NCBI RefSeq assembly: GCF_003591005.1
Contig: NZ_QYYD01000025.1
Coordinates: forward strand, 1-64,000
Direction of reading: 5' to 3'
DNA: 64,000 nt
From: Rhodopseudomonas palustris
GTDB taxonomy: Bacteria > Pseudomonadota > Alphaproteobacteria > Rhizobiales > Xanthobacteraceae
Part shown: positions 17,891-26,783 of the stretch, piece after piece
Layout: every line of letters begins with the position of its first letter
How positions within the stretch are numbered: the first letter of the stretch is position 1
The notes under the pieces: model-generated
Told to the model about the DNA's origin: nothing
Databases searched by the model: none
What the model saw: only the letters and a program-made list of their open reading frames with translations
Position numbers and translations under genes: made by a program

Positions 17891-18423
17891 GTAGTTCGGC
17901 AACGGTGCGTTTGCCGATTGTGCTGGTCGTCGCCGTCGCTGAAAACAATATCATCGGGCAGGGCAACGCCATCCCGTGGCGGCTGAAATCCGATCTGCAG
18001 CGGTTCAAGGCGATCACGCTGAACAAGCCGGTGATCATGGGCCGCAAGACCTATCAGTCGATCGGCCGGCCGTTGCCGGGGCGTACTAACATCGTGGTGA
18101 CGCGCGACGCGGCGTTTCAAGCGCGCGGTGTGGTGGTGGCGCCGTCGGTTGAAGCCGCCGAGCAGGTCGCGACCGGCGATGCGCTGCGGCGTTTTGCCTC
18201 CGAAATCGTGGTGATCGGCGGCGCCGAGATCTACGCCCACTGGCTGCCGACGGCCTCGCGTATCGAATTGACCGAGGTGCACGCCAGCCCCGAGGGCGAT
18301 ACCATTTTCCCGGCGATCGACCCGGCGCAGTGGGAAGAAATCGCGCGCGAGCGGCACGCTGCCGGCCCGCAGGACACGGCCGATTTCTCGTATGTGACCT
18401 ATCGACGCTGCGCTGCACGTTAA
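17887..18423 (+). CDS. folA: Dihydrofolate reductase
   Basis: NADPH-dependent reduction of dihydrofolate. A protein of about 178 residues with [29 protein letters not shown] (active site and Met20-loop region), [22 protein letters not shown] (NADPH site) and [15 protein letters not shown] (GGxxIY motif). The GTG start at 17887 overlaps the thyA stop (GTGA). The acidic residue expected in the substrate site is the Asp of LKSDLQRFK. Same order as in many alphaproteobacteria. Confidence 0.95.
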   Translation: MSSSATVRLPIVLVVAVAENNIIGQGNAIPWRLKSDLQRFKAITLNKPVIMGRKTYQSIGRPLPGRTNIVVTRDAAFQARGVVVAPSVEAAEQVATGDALRRFASEIVVIGGAEIYAHWLPTASRIELTEVHASPEGDTIFPAIDPAQWEEIARERHAAGPQDTADFSYVTYRRCAAR

Positions 18424-18446
18424 CCTTGGCGGCGGCTGTCTTCGCG

Positions 18447-18464
18447 TTGACAAAGCTGTGTCAA
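18447..18464. promoter_or_regulatory. Inverted repeat upstream of hflK
   Basis: TTGACA-AAGCTG-TGTCAA is a perfect 6-bp inverted repeat with a 6-bp spacer, between folA and hflK. It could be a regulator site or contain a -35 element. No regulator is assigned. Confidence 0.4.
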
Positions 18465-18494
18465 GACATAGTTCGTGACGGGAAACGACGCGCG

Positions 18495-18523
18495 TTGTGC
18501 CTGCCCGGGCCGTCCCCTATAAA
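18495..18523 (+). promoter_or_regulatory. Probable promoter of the hflK operon
   Basis: TTGTGC (18495-18500) and TATAAA (18518-18523) are separated by 17 bases, a good sigma70-like arrangement about 50 bases before the hflK start. The CCCCTATAAA context also resembles heat-shock sigma32 -10 boxes, which would fit hflKC biology, but this is inference. Confidence 0.5.
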
Positions 18524-18575
18524 GCCGTGACAGATAGTGGTCCGCATGATCGCCGGGCCGCCGAGGAGATTGTTG

Positions 18576-19736
18576 ATGCCGTGGAAGAATCAAGGTGGAG
18601 GCCCGTGGGGTTCTGGTCCGAAGGGGCCGTGGGGCTCGGGGCCACAATCATCGGGTCCGCGGCCGCCTGATCTGGAAGACCTGCTGCGCCGCGGCCAGGA
18701 CCGGCTGCAGCAGATGCTGCCCGGCGGCTATTTCAGCGGGCTCGGCATCGCCATCGCGGTGCTCGGCGCGCTGACGATCTGGGGCCTGTCCGGCTTCTTC
18801 CGGGTGCAGTCCGAAGAACTCGGCGTGGTACTGCGCTTCGGCAAACACGTCCGCACCGTGCAGCCGGGCTTGAACTATCACCTGCCGTATCCGATCGAGA
18901 CCGTGCTGCTGCCGAAGGCGCTGCGCGTGTCGACGATCAGCATCGGCATGACGCTGCTCAGCGATCCGGCGCGGCGCGGCACGACCGTGCGCGACGTGCC
19001 CGAGGAAAGCCTGATGCTGACCGGCGACGAAAACATCGTCGACGTCGACTTCACCGTGCTGTGGCGCATCAAGCCCGACGGCGTCGGCGACTTCCTGTTC
19101 AACATCCAGAATCCGGAAGGCACCGTGAAGGCGGTGGCCGAGAGCGCGATGCGCGAAGTGATCGGCCGCTCCAACATCCAGCCGATCCTGACCGGCGCCC
19201 GGACCACGATCGAGACCGGCGTGCAGGAGCTGATGCAGAAGACGCTCGACAGCTACGGCGCCGGCGTGCTGGTGCAGCAGGTGCAGATGCAGAAGGTCGA
19301 CCCGCCGCAGCAGGTGATCGACGCCTTCCGCGACGTTCAGGCGGCGCGTGCCGACCTCGAGCGCCTGCAGAATGAAGCGCAGACCTACGCCAACCGCGTC
19401 ATCCCCGACGCGCGCGGACGCGCCGCACAGATCATCCAGAACGCCGAAGGCTACAAGGGCCAGGCGGTCGCCGAGGCCAAGGGCCAGAGCGCACGCTTCC
19501 TCGACGTCTACGAAGAATACAGGAAGGCTCCCGACGTGACGCGCGAGCGGATCTATCTCGAAACCATGGAGCGCGTGCTCGGCCCGGCCGAGAAGCTGGT
19601 CTACGACCCAGGGTCAGGGCCGGGTGGAGGTCAAGGCGTGGTGCCGTATCTGCCGCTGAGCGAACTCAGCCCGCGCCGGCAGCCGCAGGCCCCCGCCGCG
19701 CCGCAGAACCAGCAGACTCAGGGAGGCACCCGATGA
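18576..19736 (+). CDS. hflK: HflK, membrane protease-modulator subunit
   Basis: An SPFH/band-7 protein that with HflC forms the periplasmic-side cage regulating the FtsH protease. 386 residues: a Gly/Pro/Trp-rich cytosolic N-terminus (PWKNQGGGPWGSGPKGPWG), one membrane helix (about 53-75), the band-7 domain (FRVQSEELGVVLRFGKHVRTVQPGLNYHLPYPIETV) and an Ala/Glu-rich helical region with ARGRAAQIIQNAEGYK. ATG 18576 with GAGGAG upstream is preferred over an earlier in-frame start at 18537. It overlaps hflC by four bases. Confidence 0.95.
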   Translation: MPWKNQGGGPWGSGPKGPWGSGPQSSGPRPPDLEDLLRRGQDRLQQMLPGGYFSGLGIAIAVLGALTIWGLSGFFRVQSEELGVVLRFGKHVRTVQPGLNYHLPYPIETVLLPKALRVSTISIGMTLLSDPARRGTTVRDVPEESLMLTGDENIVDVDFTVLWRIKPDGVGDFLFNIQNPEGTVKAVAESAMREVIGRSNIQPILTGARTTIETGVQELMQKTLDSYGAGVLVQQVQMQKVDPPQQVIDAFRDVQAARADLERLQNEAQTYANRVIPDARGRAAQIIQNAEGYKGQAVAEAKGQSARFLDVYEEYRKAPDVTRERIYLETMERVLGPAEKLVYDPGSGPGGGQGVVPYLPLSELSPRRQPQAPAAPQNQQTQGGTR

Positions 19737-20728
19737 GAGCGGGTATCGCGGGCATCGTCGGCCTGATCGTCCTCCTGGTCGTCGTCATCGTCGGCTGGTC
19801 GTCGCTGTTCACCGTGCGCCAGACCGAGCAGGTGCTGCTGGTTCGCCTCGGCGAGCCGGTGCGCGTGGTCACCGAACCGGGCCTGCACTTCAAGGCGCCG
19901 TTCATCGACTCGGTGATCAGCATCGACAAGCGCATTCTCGACCTCGAGAACCCGTCGCAAGAAGTCATCGCGTCGGACCAGAAGCGGCTGGTGGTGGACG
20001 CCTTCGCGCGCTACCGGATCAAGAACGCGCTGCGCTTCTATCAGAGCGTCGGCTCGATCCCGGCCGCCAATATCCAGCTCACCACGCTGCTCAACGCCGC
20101 GCTGCGCCGCGTGCTCGGCGAGGTCACCTTCATTCAGGTGGTGCGTGACGAGCGTGAAGGCCTGATGCAGCGCATTCGCGCGCAACTCGACCGCGAGGCC
20201 GAGAACTACGGCATCTCGGTGGTCGACGTCCGTATCCGCCGCGCCGATCTGCCCGACCAGAACAGCCAGGCCGTGTATCAGCGGATGCAGACCGAGCGTC
20301 AGCGCGAAGCCGCCGAGTTCCGCGCCCAGGGCGGCCAGAAGGCGCAGGAGATCCGCTCCAAGGCGGACCGCGAGGCGACGGTCATCGTTGCCGAAGCCAA
20401 CTCTCAGGCTGAAGAGATCCGGGGTTCCGGCGACGCCGAGCGCAACCGGCTGTTCGCCTCGGCCTATTCCAGGGATCCGGAGTTCTTCGCGTTCTATCGC
20501 TCGATGACGGCCTACGACAACGCGCTGAAGAGCTCGGACACCCGCTATCTGCTGCGGCCGGACTCCGACTTCTTCCGGTTCTTCGGCACCCCGGGCGGTC
20601 GCAACGGCACCGCGTCGGCGGCAGCTGCGCCGACGCGGCCAGCAGCGGCTCCGGGCGCGGCTCCCACGGCAGCTCCGGCTCAGCCGCCTGCGGCGAACGA
20701 GCCGGCGGCTCCGGCTCCGGCGCGGTAG
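19733..20728 (+). CDS. hflC: HflC, membrane protease-modulator subunit
   Basis: Partner of HflK. 331 residues with an N-terminal membrane helix (about 4-24), the band-7 domain (FTVRQTEQVLLVRLGEPVRVVTEPGLHFKAPFIDSV) and the signature SAYSRDPEFFAFYRSMTAYDNAL typical of HflC. A Pro/Ala-rich tail (last 40 residues or so) is longer than in E. coli. It overlaps hflK by ATGA, giving coupled translation for the 1:1 complex. Confidence 0.95.
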   Translation: MRAGIAGIVGLIVLLVVVIVGWSSLFTVRQTEQVLLVRLGEPVRVVTEPGLHFKAPFIDSVISIDKRILDLENPSQEVIASDQKRLVVDAFARYRIKNALRFYQSVGSIPAANIQLTTLLNAALRRVLGEVTFIQVVRDEREGLMQRIRAQLDREAENYGISVVDVRIRRADLPDQNSQAVYQRMQTERQREAAEFRAQGGQKAQEIRSKADREATVIVAEANSQAEEIRGSGDAERNRLFASAYSRDPEFFAFYRSMTAYDNALKSSDTRYLLRPDSDFFRFFGTPGGRNGTASAAAAPTRPAAAPGAAPTAAPAQPPAANEPAAPAPAR

Positions 20729-20884
20729 CGCACCGTCGAATAGCTGGCGGGCGGGATTGCGTTTTGCGTTCCCTCCGGCAGTCGATTAGAACAGCCGCAA
20801 GACAGGGGCGCGGGCCGCAGGGTCCGCGCTTCTTCAATTGCAGCGCAGGCGGGCCCGGCCCGCCGGCCGGGAGGAGCCAGTCGT

Positions 20885-21085
20885 ATGAGGTCTTTCGCGT
20901 TCGCCGACCTCCTGATCGGGGTGGGTGTACTGTTCGTGCTGGAAGGCCTGATCTTCGCGGCGAGCCCGAGCTGGATGCGCCGCGCCATGAAGAGCGCGCT
21001 GGCGACCCCCGACAATGTGCTGCGTATCGTCGGCCTGGTGTCCGCCGTGCTGGGGCTGGTGCTGATCTGGGTGGTGCGGCACTGA
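20885..21085 (+). CDS. DUF2065 small membrane protein
   Basis: 66 residues with two predicted membrane helices (about 5-24 and 44-63) and the DUF2065 pattern DLLIGVGVLFVLEGLIFAASPSWMRRAM. ATG 20885 follows GGGAGGAG. Its place between hflC and degP is conserved in alphaproteobacteria, suggesting a role in envelope quality control, but no function is known. Confidence 0.88.
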   Translation: MRSFAFADLLIGVGVLFVLEGLIFAASPSWMRRAMKSALATPDNVLRIVGLVSAVLGLVLIWVVRH

Positions 21086-21315
21086 CGCAGTTCGACCGCG
21101 ATCGGGGCCTCGAGGGTTCGGGTTCGCTTTCGGGTTCGCCTGGACGGAGGTCCACGGCATCGTGAGCCGAGCCGTCCGCTTTTCGCCTTAATCTCTCCGG
21201 CGGATGGGGTAGCCTCGACCGATTTCGACGCTTGCGCCGGCCCCTGGGCTGGGCGCAGTGTTTTCAGCCAGCCGCGCCGACAGGCGCCGCGCCTCGTTCA
21301 GGAGACGTCTCGCCC

Positions 21316-22839
21316 ATGTCCGCAGCGACCATGTCCGCAGCGACCAAGCCCGCAGCGACCTCTGCTTTCGGCCTTCGTATCCGGCCTCTGGTTACCGCCC
21401 TCTGCCTCGGCGCGGCCGCCGCATTGATGACGGCGCCGGCGCAGGCCCGCGGCCCCGAAGGCATCGCCGACGTCGCCGAGAAGGTGATCGATGCGGTGGT
21501 CAACATCTCGACGACGCAGACCGTCGAGGCCAAGGGCTCCGGCGAGAGCAACAGCGCCAAGCCGAACCTGCCGCCGGGCTCGCCGTTCGAGGAGTTCTTC
21601 GACGACTTCTTCAAGAACCGCCGCGGCGGCAAGGAGGGCGGTGGCCCGCGCAAGACCAATTCGCTCGGCTCCGGCTTCATCATCGATCCGTCCGGCGTCG
21701 CGGTCACCAACAATCACGTCATCGCCGATTCCGACGAGATCAACGTGATCCTCAACGACGGCACCAAGATCAAGGCGGAGCTGGTCGGCGTCGACAAGAA
21801 GACCGATCTGGCGGTGCTGAAGTTCACGCCGCCGGCCGGCAAGACGCTGACCGCGGTTCAATTCGGCGACAGCGACAAGCTGCGGCTCGGCGAGTGGGTG
21901 GTGGCGATCGGCAACCCGTTCTCGCTCGGTGGCACGGTGACCGCCGGCATCGTCTCGGCGCGCAACCGCGACATCAATTCCGGGCCCTACGACAGCTACA
22001 TCCAGACCGACGCCGCGATCAATCGCGGCAATTCCGGTGGACCGCTGTTCAACCTCAATGGCGAAGTGATCGGGGTCAACACGCTGATCATCTCGCCGTC
22101 AGGCGGCTCGATCGGCATCGGCTTCGCGGTGCCGTCGAAGACGGTGGTCGGTGTGGTCGATCAGCTGCGTCAGTTCGGCGAGCTGCGCCGCGGCTGGCTC
22201 GGCGTCCGCATCCAGCAGGTCACCGACGAAATCGCCGAGAGCCTCAACATCAAGCCGGCGCGCGGCGCGCTGGTTGCCGGCATCGACGACAAAGGCCCGG
22301 CCAAGCCGGCCGGCATCGAGCCGGGCGACGTCGTCGTCAAGTTCGACGGCAAGGACGTCAAGGAGCCGAAGGATCTATCGCGCGTCGTCGCCGACACCGC
22401 GGTCGGCAAGACCGTCGACGTGGTGATCATCCGCAAGGGCAAGGAAGAGACCAAGCAGGTCACGCTCGGCCGCCTCGACGACGGCGCCAAGCCGCAGCCG
22501 GTCTCGGCCAAGTCGCAGCCCGAAGCCGACAAGCCGGCGACCCAGAAGGCGCTCGGCCTCGATCTCGCCGCGCTGTCGAAGGACCTGCGCGGCCGATACA
22601 AGATCAAGGACAGCGTCAAGGGCGTGGTCGTGGTCGGCGTCGACAACGGCTCCGACGCCGCCGAGAAGCGGCTGGGTGCGGGCGACGTCATCGTCGAGGT
22701 CGCGCAGGAAGCGGTGACGAATGCCGCCGACATCAAGAAGCGCGTCGACCAGCTCAAGAAGGACGGCAAGAAGTCGGTGCTGCTGCTGGTCTCCAACGCC
22801 GAGGGCGAGCTGCGCTTCGTGGCGCTGAGCCTGCAATAG
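21316..22839 (+). CDS. degP: DegP/HtrA-family periplasmic serine protease
   Basis: Degrades misfolded envelope proteins. 507 residues: a signal peptide (about 1-43, cleavage after APAQA), a trypsin-like domain with the triad His134 (TNNHVIAD), Asp164 (KKTDLAVLK) and Ser240 (RGNSGGPLF), and two PDZ domains (about 290-375 and 415-500). A loop with EEFFDDFFKNRRGG precedes the protease core, as in DegP/DegQ. The start is the first ATG of MSAATMSAATKPAAT; the open frame extends upstream to 21232 but lacks a signal-like start there. It lies downstream of hflKC, fitting a shared quality-control role. rsmJ starts five bases after its stop. Confidence 0.95.
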   Translation: MSAATMSAATKPAATSAFGLRIRPLVTALCLGAAAALMTAPAQARGPEGIADVAEKVIDAVVNISTTQTVEAKGSGESNSAKPNLPPGSPFEEFFDDFFKNRRGGKEGGGPRKTNSLGSGFIIDPSGVAVTNNHVIADSDEINVILNDGTKIKAELVGVDKKTDLAVLKFTPPAGKTLTAVQFGDSDKLRLGEWVVAIGNPFSLGGTVTAGIVSARNRDINSGPYDSYIQTDAAINRGNSGGPLFNLNGEVIGVNTLIISPSGGSIGIGFAVPSKTVVGVVDQLRQFGELRRGWLGVRIQQVTDEIAESLNIKPARGALVAGIDDKGPAKPAGIEPGDVVVKFDGKDVKEPKDLSRVVADTAVGKTVDVVIIRKGKEETKQVTLGRLDDGAKPQPVSAKSQPEADKPATQKALGLDLAALSKDLRGRYKIKDSVKGVVVVGVDNGSDAAEKRLGAGDVIVEVAQEAVTNAADIKKRVDQLKKDGKKSVLLLVSNAEGELRFVALSLQ

Positions 22840-22843
22840 GGCG

Positions 22844-23515
22844 ATGGCCAAGGCTGCCCGGCCCGCGCTCGCCGTCGATTTCGTCGGCGGCGCGACCGGC
22901 TACAAGCTGCGCACCGGCGCCGCGCGCAGCCATGCCCTGCTCAAGGCCACCGGCATGGCGCCGGGCCGTTCGCTGACGGTCATCGACGCCACCGCCGGCC
23001 TTGGCCGCGACGCCTTCCTGCTCGCCGCGATGGGCGCCACGGTCACGCTGATCGAGCGCTCGCCGCAGGTCCACGCGCTGCTCGCCGAAGCCCTCACGGC
23101 CGCGCGGGCGGAAAGCCCCGACCTCGCCGCCATCACCGCCCGCATGACCCTGCTGCACGGCGACGCCCGCGAACTGCTTCCCACCCTGCAAGCCGACGTC
23201 GTCACCGTCGACCCGATGCACCCCGAACGCACCAAGACCGCTCTGGTGAAACAGGAGATGCGGCTGCTGCGCGACATCGTCGGCACCGATCCGGACGTCA
23301 CCGAGTTGATGCAGGCGGCGCTGGCGGCACGCTGCGGTCGCGTGGTGCTGAAGTGGCCATTGCGGGCGGAGCCGCTGCAGGGCGTGCGGAAGGCGTCGTA
23401 TCAGATCGCCGGGAAGACGGTGCGGTATGATGTGTTCGTGCAGGTGAGAGAAGCGTCGGACGAGACCGCCGCGCAAGTCGCTGCTGCGCGATCTGTCGGG
23501 ATAGATCCCGGATAG
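22844..23515 (+). CDS. rsmJ: 16S rRNA (guanine-1516-N2) methyltransferase RsmJ
   Basis: SAM-dependent methyltransferase of 223 residues. Motif I is VIDATAGLGRDAFLLAAMGA (about 46-65), the acidic SAM ribose contact is in VTLIERSPQVHALL, and the catalytic-type motif is TVDPMHPERTKTALVKQEMRLLRDIVGTD. That last motif is diagnostic: E. coli RsmJ has a DPMFPHKQKSALVKKEMR equivalent. The start is five bases after degP, so it is probably read through from that operon. Confidence 0.9.
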   Translation: MAKAARPALAVDFVGGATGYKLRTGAARSHALLKATGMAPGRSLTVIDATAGLGRDAFLLAAMGATVTLIERSPQVHALLAEALTAARAESPDLAAITARMTLLHGDARELLPTLQADVVTVDPMHPERTKTALVKQEMRLLRDIVGTDPDVTELMQAALAARCGRVVLKWPLRAEPLQGVRKASYQIAGKTVRYDVFVQVREASDETAAQVAAARSVGIDPG

Positions 23516-24067
23516 CTCCCCGCTGTTGCAATCAAGTCTCCGCCTCCACTGTCGACGACGCGTTGCTTGCAGCGCTGAAGTACGTGGACCCCGGAGCGAC
23601 CTACGCTCCGTTCCTAACGGCGGGACAGTCAACGCGTCGAGGTGGCCCCCGAGCGGGCGTGTGATCGCGGGCCGCGATGGCTCGTTGGACCCCGGCTCGC
23701 GCGGCGCCCGTTGTGCGAAATATTCATCTGGTGATCCGAACTGTCGTTCTCCTGCATCATGGCTCGGCAGCGTGCTGTACAATTGCGCAAGCCATGATCG
23801 GCATCTGTGCACGGACTAGTTAGTTAGTATTGACATTCGTTCGTGATCAGGAGAGGCTTGCGGTAATAGTTGGAGGGAGAGCCGATGCCGGTTCGTCGAA
23901 CGCGACGCAATGCTCGGCCGCTCGGTGTCGCTGATGCGGCCAATCCGTCAGCAACGTGAACGGAGAACATCGGGTGAAGTGATCGCCGCGCCGATCGACA
24001 TCAGCAAGTTGGTACCGGCGGAATCCGAGTTGATTGAGCCGCAAATCGCCTGACGGAGACGGGTCTC
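23516..24067. other. Intergenic region at the left edge of the accessory cluster
   Basis: About 550 bases without a convincing gene. It holds a 9-bp inverted repeat (ATCATGGCT near 23757, AGCCATGAT near 23790), a degenerate copy of the cluster's TetR-type operator (23812-23827), and two small open frames. One is 24 codons (23885-23959) behind a strong GGAGGGA site. The other, in a different frame, ends ...PAESELIEPQIA at 24053, 14 bases before the next gene. They could be the eroded remains of one gene. Confidence 0.5.
23812..23827. promoter_or_regulatory. Degenerate TetR-type operator copy
   Basis: CGGACTA-GT-TAGTTAG matches the cluster consensus TTGACTA-N2-TAGTCAA at 5 of 7 positions in each half. 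It is the weakest of the series and lies about 240 bases before the first ABC gene. Confidence 0.3.
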
Positions 24068-24868
24068 GTGAACATCGCTGTCGCGCCGCCGACGACCACG
24101 CCCTATCTAGAGGTCGACAATCTCAGCAAGGTCTATGCGAGCGTCGACGGCCCGGTCCGCGCGCTCGACCGCGTCTCGTTGCAGCAGCGCCGCGGCGAGT
24201 TCGTGTCGATCGTCGGGCCGAGCGGCTGCGGCAAGAGCACGTTGCTGATGATCGCGGCCGGCCTGGCGTCGCGGTCGGAAGGGCGGGTGTTGGTCGAGGA
24301 CAGGTTGATCGAAGCGCCGCGCACCGATCTCGGCATCGTGTTCCAGAACCACGTGCTTTTGGAATGGCGCACGGCGCTGCAAAACGTGATGCTGCAGGCG
24401 GTGGCCCGCAAGATGGACATGAAGGTCGCCGAGAAGCGCGCGCGCGAACTGCTCGCCGCCGTGGGGCTCGGCGGCTTCGAGAACAAGTATCCAGGCTCGC
24501 TGTCGGGCGGCATGAAACAGCGCGTCTCGATTTGCCGGGCGCTGATCCACGATCCGCCGCATCTGCTGATGGACGAGCCGTTCGGCGCGCTGGACTCGCT
24601 GACGCGGGACCAGCTGGTGCTCGACCTGCAGCGGATCCGCGCCGAGCGTTCGACCGCGGTGCTGTTCATCACTCACAGTATCGCCGAGGCCGTCTTCCTG
24701 TCCGACCGGGTCGTGGTAATGACGCCGCGGCCGGGAAAGATCGATCGCATCATCGACATCGACCTGCCGCGGCCGCGAACGCTGGCGATGCGGGAGTCCC
24801 CGGAGTTCGCACGCTACAGCCACGAGATCCTCGAGGTGTTTCTCGCGCGCGGCGTGATCAAGGAGTAG
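24068..24868 (+). CDS. ABC transporter ATP-binding protein (TauB/SsuB type), system 1
   Basis: A 266-residue ATPase of the nitrate/sulfonate/taurine importer class. Walker A is GPSGCGKST (about 48-56), Q-loop VFQNHVLLEWR, signature LSGGMKQRV, Walker B LLMDEPFGAL, H-loop ITHSIAEAV. GTG start at 24068 with a CGGAGA site. The permease gene follows five bases after its stop. No binding-protein gene lies in this operon, which is unusual for the class. Confidence 0.92.
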   Translation: MNIAVAPPTTTPYLEVDNLSKVYASVDGPVRALDRVSLQQRRGEFVSIVGPSGCGKSTLLMIAAGLASRSEGRVLVEDRLIEAPRTDLGIVFQNHVLLEWRTALQNVMLQAVARKMDMKVAEKRARELLAAVGLGGFENKYPGSLSGGMKQRVSICRALIHDPPHLLMDEPFGALDSLTRDQLVLDLQRIRAERSTAVLFITHSIAEAVFLSDRVVVMTPRPGKIDRIIDIDLPRPRTLAMRESPEFARYSHEILEVFLARGVIKE

Positions 24869-24873
24869 GGGAC

Positions 24874-25725
24874 ATGGCCGACATCGCGACGGGCGCTGCG
24901 CTCTCCATCGAGCAGATCGAGCAGCGGGTTCAGGAACAGACCCGGGCGAAGCGTAAGCGCGACCGCCGCGCCGAGCTGATCTACCCGGTCCTGACCGGCA
25001 TCCTGCTGCTGGTGATCTGGGAGGTCGCGACCCGAGGGTTTCGCGTGCCGGTCTATTTGTTTCCGCCGCCGAGCGTCGTGCTGCAGGCCACCATCGAGAA
25101 CTGGGATCTGCTGCTGCGTGAGAGCTGGATCACCTCCGTCGAGATTCTCGCAGGCTACGCCGTCAGCATCATCGTCGGCATTCCGCTCGCCTTCGCCATC
25201 TTCCGATGGCCGGTGTTCTCAAAGTCGATCTACCCGCTGCTGATCTCGTCGCAGGCGATGCCGAAGGTGGCGGTGGCGCCGCTGTTCGTGATCTGGTTCG
25301 GCTTCGGGCTGGTTCCGAAGGTGTTGATCGCCTTCCTGATCGCGTTTTTTCCGATCGTGATCAACACGGTGATGGGGCTCGCCGCGATCGAACGCGAGAA
25401 GATCTATCTGGCGCAGTCGATGGGGCTGTCGTCGTTCGATACTTTCAGGCTGATCCGGCTGCCGAACGCTTTGCCGTCGATCTTCGCGGGGCTGAAGATC
25501 TCCATCACGCTGGCGGTCGTCGGCGCGGTGGTCGGCGAATTCGTCGGCGGCGACGGCGGGCTCGGCTATCAGTTGATGGTCGCCAATGGCAGTATGAACA
25601 CGCCGCTGCTGTTCGCAGGTCTGGTGGCGTTAACGGTGCTCGGCGTGTTCTTCTTCTGGATCGTCGAGGTCGTCGAGCGGCTGTGCATGCCGCATCAGGA
25701 GAAGATCTCGCCGCCGACGGTGTGA
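24874..25725 (+). CDS. ABC transporter permease (TauC/SsuC type), system 1
   Basis: A 283-residue inner-membrane permease with about six helices and the cytoplasmic EAA loop (GLAAIEREKIYLAQSMGLSSFDTFRLIRLPNALPSIFAGLK). A 45-residue charged cytosolic N-terminus (EQIEQRVQEQTRAKRKRDRRAE) precedes the first helix. ATG 24874 has GGAGTAGGGG upstream. It pairs with the preceding ATPase; the likely receptor is the orphan binding protein at 34034-35074. Confidence 0.92.
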   Translation: MADIATGAALSIEQIEQRVQEQTRAKRKRDRRAELIYPVLTGILLLVIWEVATRGFRVPVYLFPPPSVVLQATIENWDLLLRESWITSVEILAGYAVSIIVGIPLAFAIFRWPVFSKSIYPLLISSQAMPKVAVAPLFVIWFGFGLVPKVLIAFLIAFFPIVINTVMGLAAIEREKIYLAQSMGLSSFDTFRLIRLPNALPSIFAGLKISITLAVVGAVVGEFVGGDGGLGYQLMVANGSMNTPLLFAGLVALTVLGVFFFWIVEVVERLCMPHQEKISPPTV

Positions 25726-25905
25726 CCGGTCCGCGTGCAGGCGACGGCGAGGGCAGGTGACAAGTCGGCGGCCGGGCGCGAGCGATCGGAATCGCTTGTC
25801 GGTTCGTCGACCTGTTCCAGTCAGCGCCGGCAGATCGGCTCTGGTTCCAAGCCGCGTCCGGCGCTAATGCTACCCGGTCATTGCTCCGCATCTGAAAGTC
25901 ATTGC

Positions 25906-26664
25906 ATGGCCGATATCTCCACGTCCGCCCGGACGACCAAGCCCCGCAAGTCCGCGCCGGCAACCGCCAAGGCAAAGGCCCCGCGCAAGGTGGCCGGCGG
26001 GCGCGCGAAGGCGGTTAACAGCGCCGGCAACGGCCAGATCGCCACACGGCAGCGCATTCTGAACATCGCCACCAAGGAATTTTCCGCGAAGGGCTACGAC
26101 GGAGCTCGGGTCGACGACATCATGCGCCTCGCGAAGGTCAGCAAGAACCTGATCTACCATTACTTCGGTAGCAAGGAGGGGCTGTTCATCGCGGTGCTCG
26201 AGTCGGCCTATGAGGGCATGCATGCCTACCAGACCGCATGGCCGCTGGAGGTCGCCTCGCCGGTGGACGGCGTTCGCAAGCTGGTCCAATCCACCTTCAA
26301 ATACTGGCACGATTCGCCCGAGTTCATCGGCCTCTTGAACTCCGAGAACTTCCACAAGGGGCGTCATCTGCGGAAATCGAAGGTGACCAAGGCCGGCTAT
26401 TCGGGATTGCTGGCGAATATCAGCGAACTGTTGAAGCAGGGCGAGCGCTCCGGCGATTTCCGTCGCGACGTGGATCCGGTCGAGCTCTACATTTCGATCT
26501 CGGCGCTGGCCTATCACTTCCTGTCCAACCGTTACACGCTCGCTTATCTGCTCGACCGCAAGCTGTCGACCGAAGAGGACATGAAGGCGCGCACCGCGCA
26601 TATCGAGGATCTGATCCTCGGCTACCTGCGCTTTGGAGCCCCCAATTCGGCCGCCAACAAGTAA
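25906..26664 (+). CDS. TetR-family regulator 1
   Basis: A protein of about 252 residues. A Lys/Ala-rich N-terminal extension (about 45 residues) precedes the TetR helix-turn-helix (RQRILNIATKEFSAKGYDGARVDDIMRLAKVSKNLIYHYFGSKEGLF, about 46-93) and a helical ligand domain ending ISALAYHFLSNRYTLAYLL. That ending closely resembles the second TetR in this cluster. Ligand domains of this type are found in the RutR/YcdC relatives. ATG 25906 is chosen as the first ATG; the frame is open further up, and the ribosome site is weak. It is a prime candidate for the regulator that binds the nine similar palindromes. Confidence 0.88.
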   Translation: MADISTSARTTKPRKSAPATAKAKAPRKVAGGRAKAVNSAGNGQIATRQRILNIATKEFSAKGYDGARVDDIMRLAKVSKNLIYHYFGSKEGLFIAVLESAYEGMHAYQTAWPLEVASPVDGVRKLVQSTFKYWHDSPEFIGLLNSENFHKGRHLRKSKVTKAGYSGLLANISELLKQGERSGDFRRDVDPVELYISISALAYHFLSNRYTLAYLLDRKLSTEEDMKARTAHIEDLILGYLRFGAPNSAANK

Positions 26665-26693
26665 CAACATGGCCTGCCGCTTCGGAAAACGTC

Positions 26694-26709
26694 TTGACTA
26701 ACTGGTCAG
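26694..26709. promoter_or_regulatory. TetR-type operator before the hydrolase/DHOD/Mo-hydroxylase operon
   Basis: TTGACTA-AC-TGGTCAG: half-sites TTGACTA and, on the other strand, CTGACCA, two bases apart. It lies 75-90 bases before the isochorismatase-like gene and 30 bases after the TetR gene. Confidence 0.7.
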
Positions 26710-26783
26710 TATCCTGAATGTTTTGCAGCGGGTGAGCACCGGCTATCGTGCTGGCCGATGGTCTTCGCAATCGGGAGTCCTGC

